From Theocolax elegans (Eukaryota; Arthropoda; Insecta; Hymenoptera; Cerocephalidae), in NCBI GenBank assembly GCA_026168455.1, contig CM047426.1, positions 56,115,761 through 56,179,760 on the forward strand: a stretch of DNA of 64,000 nucleotides. The letters are read 5' to 3'. Shown here one piece after another: positions 1 through 12,295 of this stretch (its first letter is position 1; the number at the start of each line of letters is the position of its first letter). The position numbers were made by a program, and so were the translations under genes. Below the pieces are notes generated by a model. That model did no database searches, was not told the DNA's origin, and worked only from the letters and a program-made list of their open reading frames with translations.

Positions 1-1256
1 GCGTAAAAAAGTGCAGCTTCGAGCCATGTACCCCATCTTGTTAATATTGGTTCCGGGGGTAAAGGAATATTTTCTAACTGAGTTCTATAAACTTCAACTC
101 GAAGCGGAGCTTTCAGAAATACCTTTTTAACTGAAGATATTAGTGTATTAACGAGTGGAAACTGTTGACGTATCTCCTCGGCTATTCTATTAAATCCATG
201 AACTAAGCATGTTAAATGAACCATATTCGGGTAGAAGACTTTAAGATCTTTTCCAGCCTTTAGCATGTAAGCAGCTGCATCTGTTATAAGTAACAGTACT
301 TTTTCTTCTAAAATCCCCTGTGGCCCCAGAATTGTCATTGAACTATGGATGAATCGGGCAATGGTAGCATGATTAGTTTTTTCTAATACTTTACATGCAA
401 GCAAATGAGGTTTTGTTACCTCGGTCTCACACAATTTTCCGACAATTAAATTTGCTACTTGTCGACCGATGCAATCTGTGGTTTCGTCCACCGATACCCA
501 AATGTAATTTTTACCAATATCCGATCTAATACTTTGAATCACTCTATTGTAGCAGTCATCTAAATAATTTTTTCTGACTGTAGACTCGTCGGGGATATTT
601 TGAAAAGTATATTTTTTCAAGAAATTTCTCCAAGTATCATTGTCAAGGAAACGCCAAGGCATTTTTACAGCAATCATAGCTTCACACAAATCATAATAAA
701 ATTGATTTTTCTTGCCTGTCAATTGCACTTATGACGTTTCACATGGTGTCTTTTCAATCTCACTTTCTAGATATCGTACATTAGTTTGATGTGCTGCAGT
801 ATTAATGTGCTGGCTCAATTGCGATTTTCTGTCATAAGTTATCTGCAATTAATAATTTTTTGAAGTTTCTAAAATTTACATTAAATATTTTAATTTACAA
901 ATATCAATTAAAAGTAAATTTAAACAATAAAATAAAAATTATAAATAAAAGATTATAATATAATAAATATTATTATAATAATACTATTGTAAATATTGTT
1001 GCATTTAAAGTAAGCACTAGAAGTATCAAAATAAGAAATTAAATGCAACAGAATAATGAAAATAACAATATGCAAACAATATGCAAATTTTGCGACCTGA
1101 GGATAAATAAAATATTAAATATATACTAACCGATTTATTCGAACATGCTGTACAACGCACTTCCATTTCATTATAATTCAAATATTTGTCACCTATTGTA
1201 TCAATCCAACTTTTAACTAATGCACATCTACTCTTTTTAACTTTTGGCATCGTCAC
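1..1256 (-). pseudogene. hAT-like (DUF659) transposase-derived gene, broken and truncated by window edge
   Basis: Read on the minus strand. Exon 1 runs 1256-1131 and begins MPKVKKSRCALVKSWID, with a Cys-x2-Cys zinc-finger half (VRCTACSNK). It ends at a GTTAGT donor. Exon 2 starts at 842 after a TTGCAG acceptor, in phase, and supplies the rest of the BED-like finger (QLSQHINTAAH). It then runs to base 1 with the DUF659/hAT core: WVSVDETTD near 500, LLLITDAAAYM near 280, VHLTCLVHGFNRIAEEI near 220 and LTRWGTWLEAALFYA at the edge. The family is common in insect genomes as transposase-derived proteins. An in-frame TAA lies at 731-729, so this copy is probably inactive. The C-terminal dimerisation region would be outside the window. 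The family call rests on motif recognition only. Confidence 0.72.
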
Positions 1257-1499
1257 TTTTCAAACAATTACTTTTCCGAATTGAGAAATGGTATGATATT
1301 TAGGAACGTATGGTTCACGACTGACAGAAGAATTCTATTCACGAAATATACAAAGGCTAATATAACAAACTTTAATTATGAATGACTAGAACTTCTGATT
1401 CTCAGAAATTTAAGTCGAAATGATGTCTAATACATTCAAAGTAAGTTGTAATATGTGACATAATTAAAATACATAAGATGATATGAATCAAATACTAAA
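1257..1499. other. AT-rich flank of the transposase gene
   Basis: Putative upstream flank of the minus-strand transposase gene. No terminal inverted repeat or coding signal was recognised. Confidence 0.4.
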
Positions 1500-1575
1500 A
1501 ATATGCAGAATAAGCAAATTTTATGCAATATGCAGAATATGCAAAATATGCCAAATATGCAAAATATTATTTTGC
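1500..1575. repeat. short ATGCAAAAT-type tandem repeat
   Basis: Eight or so imperfect repeats of a 9-mer close to ATGCAAAAT or ATGCAGAAT. A 60-codon open frame over it (from 1503) is a by-product of the repeat. Confidence 0.6.
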
Positions 1576-1936
1576 ATAAACATCCGCAGTCTACTGATGA
1601 GGATGGAGGATATCCATCGAAACGTCGCCAAATAAATAAATATGGTTTGTTCATCAATATCGAGGAAAACCTAAACTACTCCTAAATACACTGCATGGAC
1701 GACAAAAAATCACTTAATAATATGTAATATGATTGAGAGGGTTTCTGTTGCGAGAGTCAACCATACGAGTGATATGTTGTTTTTTTGATTTCTTTTTTTA
1801 ATTTGGTGAGTGCGTGAACTTGTCTTGTGACATCGAATTAAATGTTTCGTTGCTTGTATTTATTTATATTTTTCAAACTGTAATTATGTATATTTTTTAG
1901 TCTTGACGATCAATAAAGTTACTTTTTTACTAATAA
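1576..1936. other. intergenic, no gene seen
   Basis: AT-rich sequence between the 9-mer repeat and the minisatellite. No motif or coding frame supported. Confidence 0.4.
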
Positions 1937-3545
1937 TTGCGGGATTTCCTAGATATTTCAGGATGACAGTAATAATTACGGGATTTCCGGGATATTTCGG
2001 GAATTTCTGAGGTATTTCGGGATGACTCTACTAATTACGAGATTTCCTGGACATTTCGGGAATATCTTAAGAATAGCGGGATAACTGAAGCTATTGTGGG
2101 ATTTCCAGGAGATTTCGAGAATTCCTGAGGTACCTTCGGGATGATTTTACTAATTCAGGCATTTCAAGGATTTTTTTTGGGAATATCCGAGGAATTCCGA
2201 GAGAACACAAAAATTACGGGATTTCTTGGGTATTCCGTAAATTCTGAGGTATCCCGGATAACTCCAATAATAACGGGATTTCCTGGATACTTCAAGAATT
2301 TTTTAAGTATCCCGGAATAACGCCAAAAATTACATGATTACCTGGATATTTCGTGAGATATTTCAAGATAACACCAATAATAACAGGATTTTCTGGATAT
2401 TTCGGGATTTTCTGAGATTGTCCGGAATTATACCACTAATTGCGGGATTTTCTGGATATTTCGGGATGATACTACTAATGACGGGATTTCCAGGATATAT
2501 CGGGAATATCCGAGGAATTCCGGGAGGACACTACTAATTACTGAATTTCCATGATATTTTGTGAATATCCGAGATATTTTAAGATAACACCAATAATAAC
2601 GGGATTTCCTGGATATTTCGGGATTTCCGAGGCGTTCGGGAGCATACCACTAATTAAGGGATTTCCTTGATATTACGGGTATTTCTGAGGTTTTTCGCGA
2701 TTACTCCACTATTTATGGTATTTCCTGGATATTTCAGGAATATGTGAGGAATACCGGGATAACTACAGCAATTGCAGAATTTCCAGCAGATTTCGGGAAA
2801 TCCTGAGGTATTTCGGAATGAATCAACTAATTCAGTGATTTCCTGGCTATTTCGGGATGACACTACTAAGTACGGAATTATCCGGATATTACGGGAATAT
2901 CCGAGGAATTCTGGGATAACTCCAATAATAACGGGATTTCTTGGATATTTCGTGAATTTCTGAATTATTTCAAGATAACGCCAATAATTACGGGATTTGT
3001 TGGATATTTCGGGATATTCTGAGGCGTCCGGGAACATACCACTAATTTTGGGATTTCCTTGATCTTTCTTGGCTTTACTAATTACGGGATTTTTTGGATA
3101 TTTCGGGAATTTCTGAGGTATTCCGGGATAACATGAATAATTACAGGATTTTCTGGATATTTCGGGAATTTCTGAAGTATTCCGGGTTCATTCCACTAAT
3201 TACGGGATTTCCTGGATATTTCGAGAATTTCTGAGTTATTCCGGAATCGTTCCACTATTTACGGGATTTCCCGGATATTTCGTGAATTCTTGAGGTAGTA
3301 CGGGATTACTTCACTAATTATGGTATTTCCTGGATATTTCGAGAATTTCTTAGGTATTCCGGGATTACACCAAAAATTACGGAATTTCCTGGATATTTCG
3401 AAAATTCTGAGGTAGTTCGGGATGATTCTAATTGCGGGATTTGCTGGATATTTCGGGAATATCTCGTGTATTTCAGGATGACTCTACTGGTTACGGGATT
3501 TTCTGGATATTTGGGGAATTTCTTAGGTATTCCAGGGTAACTGCA
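1937..3545. repeat. degenerate minisatellite, period about 59-61 bp
   Basis: About 26 imperfect head-to-tail copies of a unit built from GGATTTCCTGGATATTTCGG, GAATTTCTGAGGTATTCCGG and GATAACTCCACTAATTACG. Units vary by substitution and by loss or gain of one 10-20 bp block. Short open frames inside it on both strands (for example 2334-2537 and 2654-3037) are repeat artefacts. Confidence 0.85.
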
Positions 3546-5160
3546 CTATCATAGATTTTTGAATAATATCATTTTTTCCAAAAAGAAGTTCAAACGTAAC
3601 CTTTAAGTGCGTTTGTAGGTTGACTTCTAACCTAAAGAATTCATTATTTAGCCTTTATACAACATGCATATATCAATTAAATCGATTAATAATGCATTTT
3701 TAACTATTTTATCAATAAACATCTATAAATAAATCGGTAAAGATTGTTTTAATACAGTGTTTATACCGTTTTATAATAGGGATAGGAACAAAATCAAATG
3801 TACGTAGTATGGAATATCTACTATTTTAATTAAAACAATATTCAAATTGCAAATACAGTCTGTAATCGAAATCTACGATATAAAAACGATCCCCTAGTGC
3901 TTAAACGATCATATATAATCCTCTTATTGATGAATTAGAGTTAGAAAACTTTGTACGGCAATGCCGACTTTTTCCGTCAAAATCTTAATCGATCTATGTA
4001 GTTTTGCCGAGTGCACAGTTTAATATTTTTTCGTAATTTCCCCTGTGCTTCATTCAAATTTATTGGTACTATGACAAACAATTGCTGACTAAAAAATTTT
4101 TTTTTCAAAACGTGATTGTTTAATTACTTTTAATATTATAAGACGGACATGTCCGCGTCAGTCCGTACGTATGCACGTGTCCATTTTTTTCACTTAATTT
4201 TATGAGATTTTATATACCATTAATTATTACAATTGTTCAAAAAATGTAACACTTAATAGACTAAATTATTTAATAAAATTTTTCTATTCAATAATATACA
4301 TATACTTTTCTTTTAATTCGTATTACTTTCTCTCTGTTTAGTACGAGGTACACTTTTTTCGAGGTGTTTATTAATTTGTAAGAACCTATGCAATATTAAA
4401 CCTATGAGGAATTTTGAAAATTGGGCTTTTTTGTAGGGAATCTATTGTTGGTTGTCAGTTATCGAGGGCTATATTCACATCCCTTATAACATTTTCTTCT
4501 ATAGGTATTTTGGCAGTATTTATTAAGTTTTTTTTTATAAGGTATTTGGGCTACAGCACTATTTTATATAAAATACGATATCGAATTTTGGTTCTCCTGA
4601 GATTTGTAAACATGTAATCTAAACATTTTTTTTATAGGTAAATTGGCAATAATATACAATTATGTATCATTGGGTGTTTTGGCAGTATTGCGTCCCGACG
4701 AAAATTATATTATTATTTTTCGTATAAGGTACTGCGTAGGATAGAATAAAATTACGGCGTAGAAGACGAACAAAATATGGTTGATAAGGAATAATTCTAA
4801 GTAAATGCAATAATATAAAACATAATTTATAGAACTAAGGAACAGATTAATTTACTAGTGTTTCAAACGAAAAAAAGACTGATAAGTAGAAATCAAGATA
4901 TTATTCAAAGCCAATATGCATATAAGCCAGATCGCCGATAGTGAGATCGAAACGAAGGGTTGCGCAAGAGTTTTTGTGTACTGCACTATAAAATCAATGC
5001 TCGGAGAAGAGACGGCGATGAGAAACATGGACTAGAAAACTCAATCATTAGAAGGAAGTAATAAATTAAGCCGTTTTTTGGGTAATGTCACAGTAATAAA
5101 AGAGGGGCAGCAAATTCTCCGAATTAACTACGAAGCGATACAGAAAATGCAGGGGATTCG
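3546..5160. other. AT-rich intergenic region
   Basis: No supported gene. The 13-mer TTTTGGCAGTATT occurs twice (near 4508 and 4676) inside diverged surroundings, hinting at an old short duplication. Confidence 0.4.
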
Positions 5161-6670
5161 ATAATTTTCTGATCACGCACATCTAACGGTCCAATCGGGT
5201 TCAAAGCGTAAAAGAAGGACAGATGCATAGATTTTTAGGGTATATAAGGAGGACCCAGAACGGACACAGCCAATCCTAGTTTTTCGTCTAAAGCTTTCGT
5301 AAGGCGAAACTCTGCCAGTCAACTCTTTGATTTTTATCCGAGGGCGAAGCTCTGCTACTCGGACTTTAAAGAAATACGCATTCAAAGTCAGGAGAGATCT
5401 TGTCTTCGGGAATCGAGACGCATTGTTGGTATCTACGAGCCTTAGTTGAGGAACTACAACTTCGACATCTGGCAATCATCTAACTCCGAAAACATACGCA
5501 TCTAACGTCGGCGCCCGCAGGTCTAGCAGGATATTATCAAGCCACTGACACCGCTATCTGCGTTCGAGGTGGGCCTTCATTCCTCACCGTATATATATAT
5601 ATACATATACTGTAACGGTAAACGGTCCAAGCGAGACGAAAATCACCGGCAGTATCATCTTGTCTATGAGAGTGGTAAGAAGGAGCGATCCCAAAGACCC
5701 CGTGACGTGCCATCTTCGAGCGAGGATAGCGAAGGAGAGAGAGAGGGAGAGAACGAGTAATGGAGAAGGTCGAGGATGAGAGGAACTCGCGATTCCCCGG
5801 AGTCACCTGCGAAAGCCATGTAAGTCCTGGCCAGGCAGCGCCGTGCTTGCTAACACCGAAACGCGAACGAAGACCGGTTGCGGGGTACGCGCGGTACCCC
5901 GACACATAGTTAAACGAGAGGTTAGCCACTCTCGCCGCGACGCTCTCTCTCGCTCACCAAACCACGCATACGGCAAACCGAAGTGCTTCAAACTCCGACG
6001 CGACTACCTCCACGGGATCCACCGTTGGGCCCAGAGTGACCAGTTGGCAATTTTTTTTCCTTTTCTCTCTTACGTATATTGATGTTTATTAAGCAAGAGC
6101 AACAAGGAGAAAAAATCGCCATCTGGCAACTCTGTTGAGCCACGTAATTCATGCCTGGCAAATGGATTGCACTAGGTCGAGACGCCGCGGCCGTGTCTCG
6201 ATACGCGTTCTTGCAGCGGGCGCACACACTCGCGCACACGCGACTTTGTATTTTTATAGTCTATTTGTCTGTTGTTATGTTACATTGAGCCAATGTTTAA
6301 CCTTGCCTTGGCTCATCTTATTGTCAATATTTCCCCCTTTTTGGTTTATATAATAAGGCGAATACCGCCATGCCCCGCGGGTGTCGTGTATTGCTTCGTA
6401 CGACACATATGTGAGGAGCCGAGCACGAGAATCAACGAGGAATAATATATGTTAACCGAGACAAGTGTGTACTAGGTAAGTGCATACACTGTACGCAGGG
6501 CAGACAACGTCACTCGGAGCTTGAGGCTAGCTCCGATCGTCCTGAGAGGCCATTTTACCGATTTATCAGCTGCTTGGTGAGACAGCTGATCGCTGTAGTG
6601 CGGAGATTTCCTGTGCATTGAGTACGTGCACAGGACGAGCAAAACCCTCCTGACGTATAATACCAAACCT
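5161..6670. other. GC-richer block, possible retroelement or LTR remnant
   Basis: Base composition rises sharply against the neighbours. TGTAACGG near 5610 and CGAATACCGCCAT near 6359 recur in or resemble sequence in the 9.3-10.3 kb block (TATAACGG near 9346, CGAATACCGCCAT near 10053). Several unrelated short frames overlap on both strands, none with a recognisable domain. A weak LTR reading is possible; no protease, reverse transcriptase or integrase frame was seen. Confidence 0.25.
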
Positions 6671-8380
6671 GTTACTATACATACTTATATATATCTATAT
6701 ATATTTGGGTACTTAAGGTATATTCTTTTCGGCTATCTATACACTTGTAATATTCATAAAGGCAAACCTGATATTTTATATTATTTCAATTACTGAACCA
6801 ACCGTTTTCTCTTACAATTATTATTCGGAACTGCACCTTATTTACAAAAATTCTACTTTGCATTCCATTTTATTTACAATATTTATTGTTTGAATTACAA
6901 TTTATTGACAATAATTCATGTTTTCAATGGCAACAATTTTTAATTTAAACTGCATTTATTTATAATAATTCTTATCTCGATTATTAATTAGTAATGTTTG
7001 TAATAAAATAACATTACGAATATTTTATTCTATAATTTGTTAACGTGTTCGCCGTACAATTGTTTATATAATCAAAATTAAAATTGTTATTGAACTTAAA
7101 TAATTTTATGCAATTGTTTATAAAATATTGTAATTTTATGTGTGTTTTTGTCCATTAAAAAGCTAGAAGAATTTAGTTACATGTGTTCATTTAAAAAGAA
7201 GACATTATATAATTATGTTAACAAATTTAAATAAATAATGCATGATTAATACGAATAAAAAAATATATTATTTTATTATCCCACATTATATCCTACATCT
7301 CTACTCTCAAAATAACTTCGCTCGCTACTCCCCGAGACGTAAGGCTAGTCCTAGTTAAACAAGAGCGAAAGGAACGCGAATGGTTTATTAACCATTTGTC
7401 TTCTTGTAACATTTTTATGGTAGTTGGTACAAGTCAGGACGTGACAGCAGCAACAGTGTTTTTATTAAAGATAGTTATTAAGTGGGGTAATCACGTATTA
7501 TGTATACATCCTTCATAAACATTTGTTTTGGGTAATTTGGTAGTAACATACAGTAATATATCATTTTATTTTACTGCTTTTATGTATTCCGCTTTACGTA
7601 AAGTGCTTTCGTAAACAAGGATATATGCATTGTCTCATTTATTTTGCATTGTTTGTAATAATTCATAAAGCATCCCTTTAATAATATCAATAATGAAAAT
7701 TATATAAATTTTTTTCTAGAGCATAGTTTATCATAAAATTATGTTTGTCATAATTTTTGTATAATTTATATTAAATAGTAAATATACAATAAGAAAATGT
7801 TTGTATATTTTATTTTATCAATATTCTTTAATGTAAATAGGTATAATTATTTATCGTAATAATTTTATAATATTAAAAACTTACGCAAACAAACTTCAGA
7901 ATGCGCGAGCGAAGCGAGCGATTTTGGCTAGTTTCTATTAATATTTCGGGCACTTTTCCCAGATATTTTGACCATAAGTGATCTTAATGATTTAGACCCA
8001 CTCTGGAAATTTATACGCAGTTTCTGACTATAAAAAGACATCTTTTAGACAGCATTAGGTTTCCAGAGTCCGGAGCAGAATTGCTGATTTTCACTATTTA
8101 AGGTGTAAATGGCTTACAAGTGTGTGACAGCATACATTTATGACTTTAAAAGTATTTTTTATAAAAATTCAGAAAATTTTACAAAAAAAATTATATTTAT
8201 GTTTTTAGTGACAAATGCATCCCCTGGGAGCTACAAATTCATGAAAATGGACATAGGATGCAAAAAAGTGCTAAAACATCAATTTTGACTCTGTAACTTA
8301 AAATAATGGCCCCGAAAAAATCTGAAAAAATCAGAAGAACTACTGGATACCTCTAAACCATATTCCCACAGTTATTTCAC
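6671..8380. other. AT-rich intergenic region
   Basis: No coding signal. Holds a short GC island near 7903 (GCGCGAGCGAAGCGAGCG) in otherwise AT-rich DNA. Confidence 0.4.
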
Positions 8381-9250
8381 GTCAAGTGGTACGATGAAAA
8401 TTTTAAATCACTCCAAATTTTGTGAACAGACTGGAAATATCTTCCAGAAGATAGAAAAAAAATTTTATGTGTTAAAAATAATTTGCATAAGAGTTATTCC
8501 TCCATGAAAAATGGAAAGTTTTCAATTATTTAGAGAAATTACTATTTTCAAAGCCATTTATCTCAAAATCTACTGATTTTTTTTAAAATACATTATAAAC
8601 AACTTTTGTTCAAAATAATCTTTAGAACTTATCTACTTGGGTTACAATTCTTAATTTTAAAATCTCGAAGAGATAGGGCACTCGAAAATATTTAATATCA
8701 AAAAAAGGCGACCACGCCACAATCGATTTTGATCTAACACCGCTCAAAGATCACATTTTTTGAGAGCTTTCGAATGGCTGTGGTTAGATTATTGGCCAAG
8801 ACTGCTGGTGTAAGTTATACGCCATAAACCTCATAAAATCACTAAGTTTCATGTATTTTAGGGCATAACTTACACCAGCGGTCTTGGCCAATAATCTAAC
8901 CACCGCCATTCGAAAGCTCTCAAAAAATATGATCTTTTGAGCGGTGTTAGATCAAAATCGATTGTGGCGTGGTTGCCTTTTTTTGATATTCAATATTTTC
9001 GGGCGTTCTATCTCTTCGAGATTTTAAAATTAAGAATTGTAACCCAAGTAGATAAGTTCTAAAGATTATTTTAAACAAAAGTTGTTTATAACGTATTTTC
9101 AAAAAAATCAATAGATTTTGAGATAAATGGCTTTGAAAATAATAATTTCTCTAAAAAATTGAAAAATTTCCATTTTTCATGGTGGAATAACTTTTAGGCA
9201 AATTATTTTTAACACCTCAAATTTTTTTTCTATCTTCTGGAAAATATTTC
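8381..9250. mobile_element. fold-back element A (arms about 390 bp)
   Basis: Arms 8434-8826 and 8862-9250 are inverted copies around a 35-bp spacer. Matching landmarks are TTGGCCAAGACTGCTGGTG against CACCAGCGGTCTTGGCCAA, and CGCCACAATCGATTTTGATC in both arms. The left outer flank (8381-8433) has no partner on the right, so the right end is truncated. Arms differ by scattered substitutions, so the copy is not recent. No transposase inside. The same family recurs at 10,285-11,280. Confidence 0.85.
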
Positions 9251-10284
9251 TATATACTGTTAGAAGCAAAATTATTTGAATTTGACTTTTTTACAAAAAA
9301 ATAATGACGTAAACATAATATCTATATATATTTACATGCATTATAACGGTAAGCGAGTTACCGATCAGGTAAGCAACGCGAAAGAGTAAATACAACGCGG
9401 CGCGCACACGAACGCAAGAGAATCGTGCGCGCCCAGCTGGCAGTATCGAGTTCGCGCGCGCACGGCAACAACAACGTGTTTTGAAGCCGGTGTTATTTTT
9501 TTACGTGAGAAAAAGAACTAAAGAACTGGTGCGTTTTGTGTGTGGGTGTGAGGCATTCTCCTTTAGACCCGCCCGTCTATTTAATATTTCGTATCTCGAT
9601 TTACCTGGCACGGTCCAGAAGAGGAAGCATTCCTCTTTTCCCCCCGTCTCGTGACAAATCCCGCCCGGGTACACAGGTCGGTGGTTCGCGGGAGCCACGT
9701 CACGAGAGAAGGCGCGCGTGACGTTGGCAGTTTCTACGTCAGAGCTCCCTACGTCAGAGATGCATACGTCACACGGTGTGACGTATAACCATCAGGTTAA
9801 GCAGCCGATCATTCCCGGATCGGTTGCTCCTAACTCGACCGTTAATAGGTTTTAACGATTTGTTTTCGCGCTGACCGCGGGGGTAGTTATCGGTACGAGC
9901 CCCCTTAAATTGTTAATATTGATTTATTCTTGTTTGATTATTTATTTAATACATTGACTCGGCGAGACAATCTTTCTCGCCGATTAACATAATATATCGA
10001 TTGTTGATGTTGATTGATTGAACGTTTTTACCGGTCATAGTCCTATCCCACGAATACCGCCATCTCCGGTGTTTATTCTAGTTGGCAATTTTGGGCGTAG
10101 GGCCCAACATACAGAAATAAAAGTCAAAGGAGGTGTTTGACGTTGTTAACGGCATTGCGTGGGAATCAAAGTGATTCCCGACCGCATCGTGGGACTCTAC
10201 ACTTAAGGTTGGTAAGTTGGGACAGATTGGGCATGACCGGGGTCTTACATTCCCCAGTACCCACCCCGTTACAATATATATATA
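9251..10284. other. possible solo LTR or promoter-like GC-rich block
   Basis: Near 9346 the sequence reads TATAACGG and near 10,265 CCGTTACA, which could be LTR ends of TGTAACGG..CCGTTACA type with one substitution. Inside lie CpG-rich stretches, a hairpin near 9960-9985 (CGGCGAGA..TCTCGCCG) and a cluster of TACGTCA/TGACGT motifs (9718-9785). No target-site duplication could be assigned. Confidence 0.3.
9718..9787. promoter_or_regulatory. cluster of CRE-like TGACGT/TACGTCA motifs
   Basis: Within about 70 bases: GTGACGTTGG, TACGTCAGAG twice, TACGTCACAC and GTGACGTATA. TGACGTCA half-sites are the known targets of CREB/ATF-type bZIP proteins. That this is functional is inference. Confidence 0.35.
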
Positions 10285-11280
10285 TGGGGTATTCCACGTG
10301 AAGTGGTCCGATAAAAATTTTAAAATGCACCAAATTTTGGATACACATCGCAAATGCTATTCAGAATACAGAAAAAAATTTTTAGATACTGGAATTTATT
10401 TGCTCATAAGTTATTCTAACCTCTAAAAGTGAATTTTTCCAAGTTTTTTTCAACACCAGCTGGGTTCACCGCTATTTAACTCAAAATCTATCAACTTTTA
10501 CTATAAAACATTATATGTAACTTTCGTTGCTAATTGTGTAAAGAATTTATTCTTCTAGGTTAGAATTTCTAATTTCAAGGTGAATGTTATATAAACTACA
10601 TGTCAATATTCAACTCAAAAAAGTGCAAGTGCGCCACAATCGATTTTTTTATCCAAAAGTCTAAAAGAAAGCTTGAAGCAATACCTTTCAAATGGTCTGT
10701 AGCATTTTTATGGCCATCAATTCTGTAAAAAGTTATGATAATTTAAAGAAAGAGAAAAAATTCACAAAAATTAACATGGTAATTCCCATTTAAATTTTTA
10801 AAAAAATTTCGTGTTTTTTTAAATTATCATAACTTTTTGCAGAATTGAAGGCCATAAAAATGTCACAGACTATTTGAAAGGTATTGCTTCAAGCTTTTTT
10901 TTGGACTTTCGGACAAAAAAATCAATTGTGGCGCACTTACACTTTTTTTAGTTAAATATTGATATATAGTTTATGTAACATTGACCTTGAGACTTGAAAT
11001 TCTAACCCAGAAGAATAAATTCTAGACATAATTAGCAACGAATGTTATATATAATGTCTATAGTAAAAGTTGATAGATTTTGAGTTAAATAGCGGTGAAC
11101 CCAGCTGGTATTAAAAACAACTTGGAAAAATTCACTTTTTGAGGTTAGAATAACTTTTGAGCAAATAGATTCCAGTACTTAAAAAATTTTTTCTGTATTC
11201 TGAAAAGCATTTGCAATGTGTACCCAAAATTTGGTGCATTTTAAAATTTTTATCGGACCACTTCACGTGGAATACTCCAT
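10285..11280. mobile_element. fold-back element B (arms about 480 bp), related to element A
   Basis: Left arm from about 10,285 (TATTCCACGTGAAGTGGTCC) to about 10,765; right arm from about 10,808 to about 11,280, ending GGACCACTTCACGTGGAATA. The spacer is about 40 bp. The outer end CACGTGAAGTGGTCCGATAA matches CACGTCAAGTGGTACGATGA in element A, and both carry CGCCACAATCGATTTT. No coding capacity. Confidence 0.85.
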
Positions 11281-11591
11281 CTATATTTAAATAAAACGGC
11301 GGAAATAAACTACAAAAAAAAATATTTATTTTTTATTAAAAAAAAATCGTTACAAAGAAAAGCAAATAATTATTTAATATAAATAAATACGCGATTATTA
11401 AATTACAAACGATAAAGGAAAATAGAAATAAGGTATTTTTTTCTTTACTTATCTCACTTAAAATAATTCACCTTGGTTAACTGTCAATTTAGTTTCAATT
11501 TAAAAAAAAATCAAAATAAGAGAAATATGATTTACAAAAAAAAAATAGAATTATTGGAGTCTAACAAATAACTAAACCTAGAACCTATATC
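11281..11591. other. AT-rich spacer
   Basis: Runs of A/T; nothing recognised. Confidence 0.4.
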
Positions 11592-11826
11592 CTATCCTTC
11601 CTAAGAACTACTTAATTACACCCTTTCCTCCTCGTTGCAGTAAATAGTCCAGCAATAAATACCGTCACTTATCCTTCCTAAGGATTACTTAATTGCATCG
11701 TTTTCCTCTCGTTGCGGTAAATAGTCCAGCTACGCCGTCACTTATCCTTCCTAAGGACTGCTGAATTGCACCCTTTTCTTCTCGTTGCGATAAATAGACG
11801 AGCAGCGCCGTCTTTATCTTTCCTAG
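11592..11826. repeat. tandem repeat, three copies of about 73-80 bp
   Basis: Three copies led by TATCCTTCCTAAGGA and containing CTCGTTGCGGTAAATAG. Copies differ by a few substitutions and small indels. Confidence 0.8.
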
Positions 11827-12124
11827 ATATAATTCAAAATGAAAACCTATATAAATAATTACAACCAAACTTACCTTGACTCTAGTAATTCTGTTAATTA
11901 GTCATACTTTCTTACAGACGAGCAGGTATAAATATCTAAGGAGAGTTCGTCATACTAGATAAAATTATCACTAGGCTCAATGGACATGGGAGAATCTGTA
12001 CAACAAAATAACGATTGCAAAGAATCGAGAAAAGGAGGGAAAAAGAAAGATTTTATCAAAATTAATTTTTGAGAAACAACTTTATTAAGAAAATTAAGTA
12101 AAGTAACAAATAGCTCCAATACAC

Positions 12125-12295
12125 ATGTCGGATAAAATCACCGATTTAAATTCAAAGTATAAGGAAATTTCTGATACTGATTTAACAAGAATGCAGCAGA
12201 TATTTGATAAATCAATTAATTTCGTAGAGAAAATTCAAAATTCGGCTATTAATAAAAATAATAACGGAATTCGCACAATCCAGTGTTTATGCTAA
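12125..12295 (+). CDS. hypothetical small protein (56 aa)
   Basis: ATG at 12,125 to TAA at 12,293-12,295. The product begins MSDKITDLNSKYKEIS and is charged, probably helical, with no recognised domain. It sits in AT-rich DNA about 1.2 kb left of the long inverted repeat. The frame is longer than expected by chance in such AT-rich sequence and has a protein-like composition, but there is no other support. It could be a remnant exon of an unidentified gene. Confidence 0.22.
   Translation: MSDKITDLNSKYKEISDTDLTRMQQIFDKSINFVEKIQNSAINKNNNGIRTIQCLC

Noticed and set aside
2334..3037. Open frames on both strands of the minisatellite
   Set aside because: Repeat-derived, low complexity, no start context.
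5161..6670. Several overlapping frames of 60-130 codons on both strands
   Set aside because: No domain, mutually overlapping, explained by higher GC content with fewer stops.
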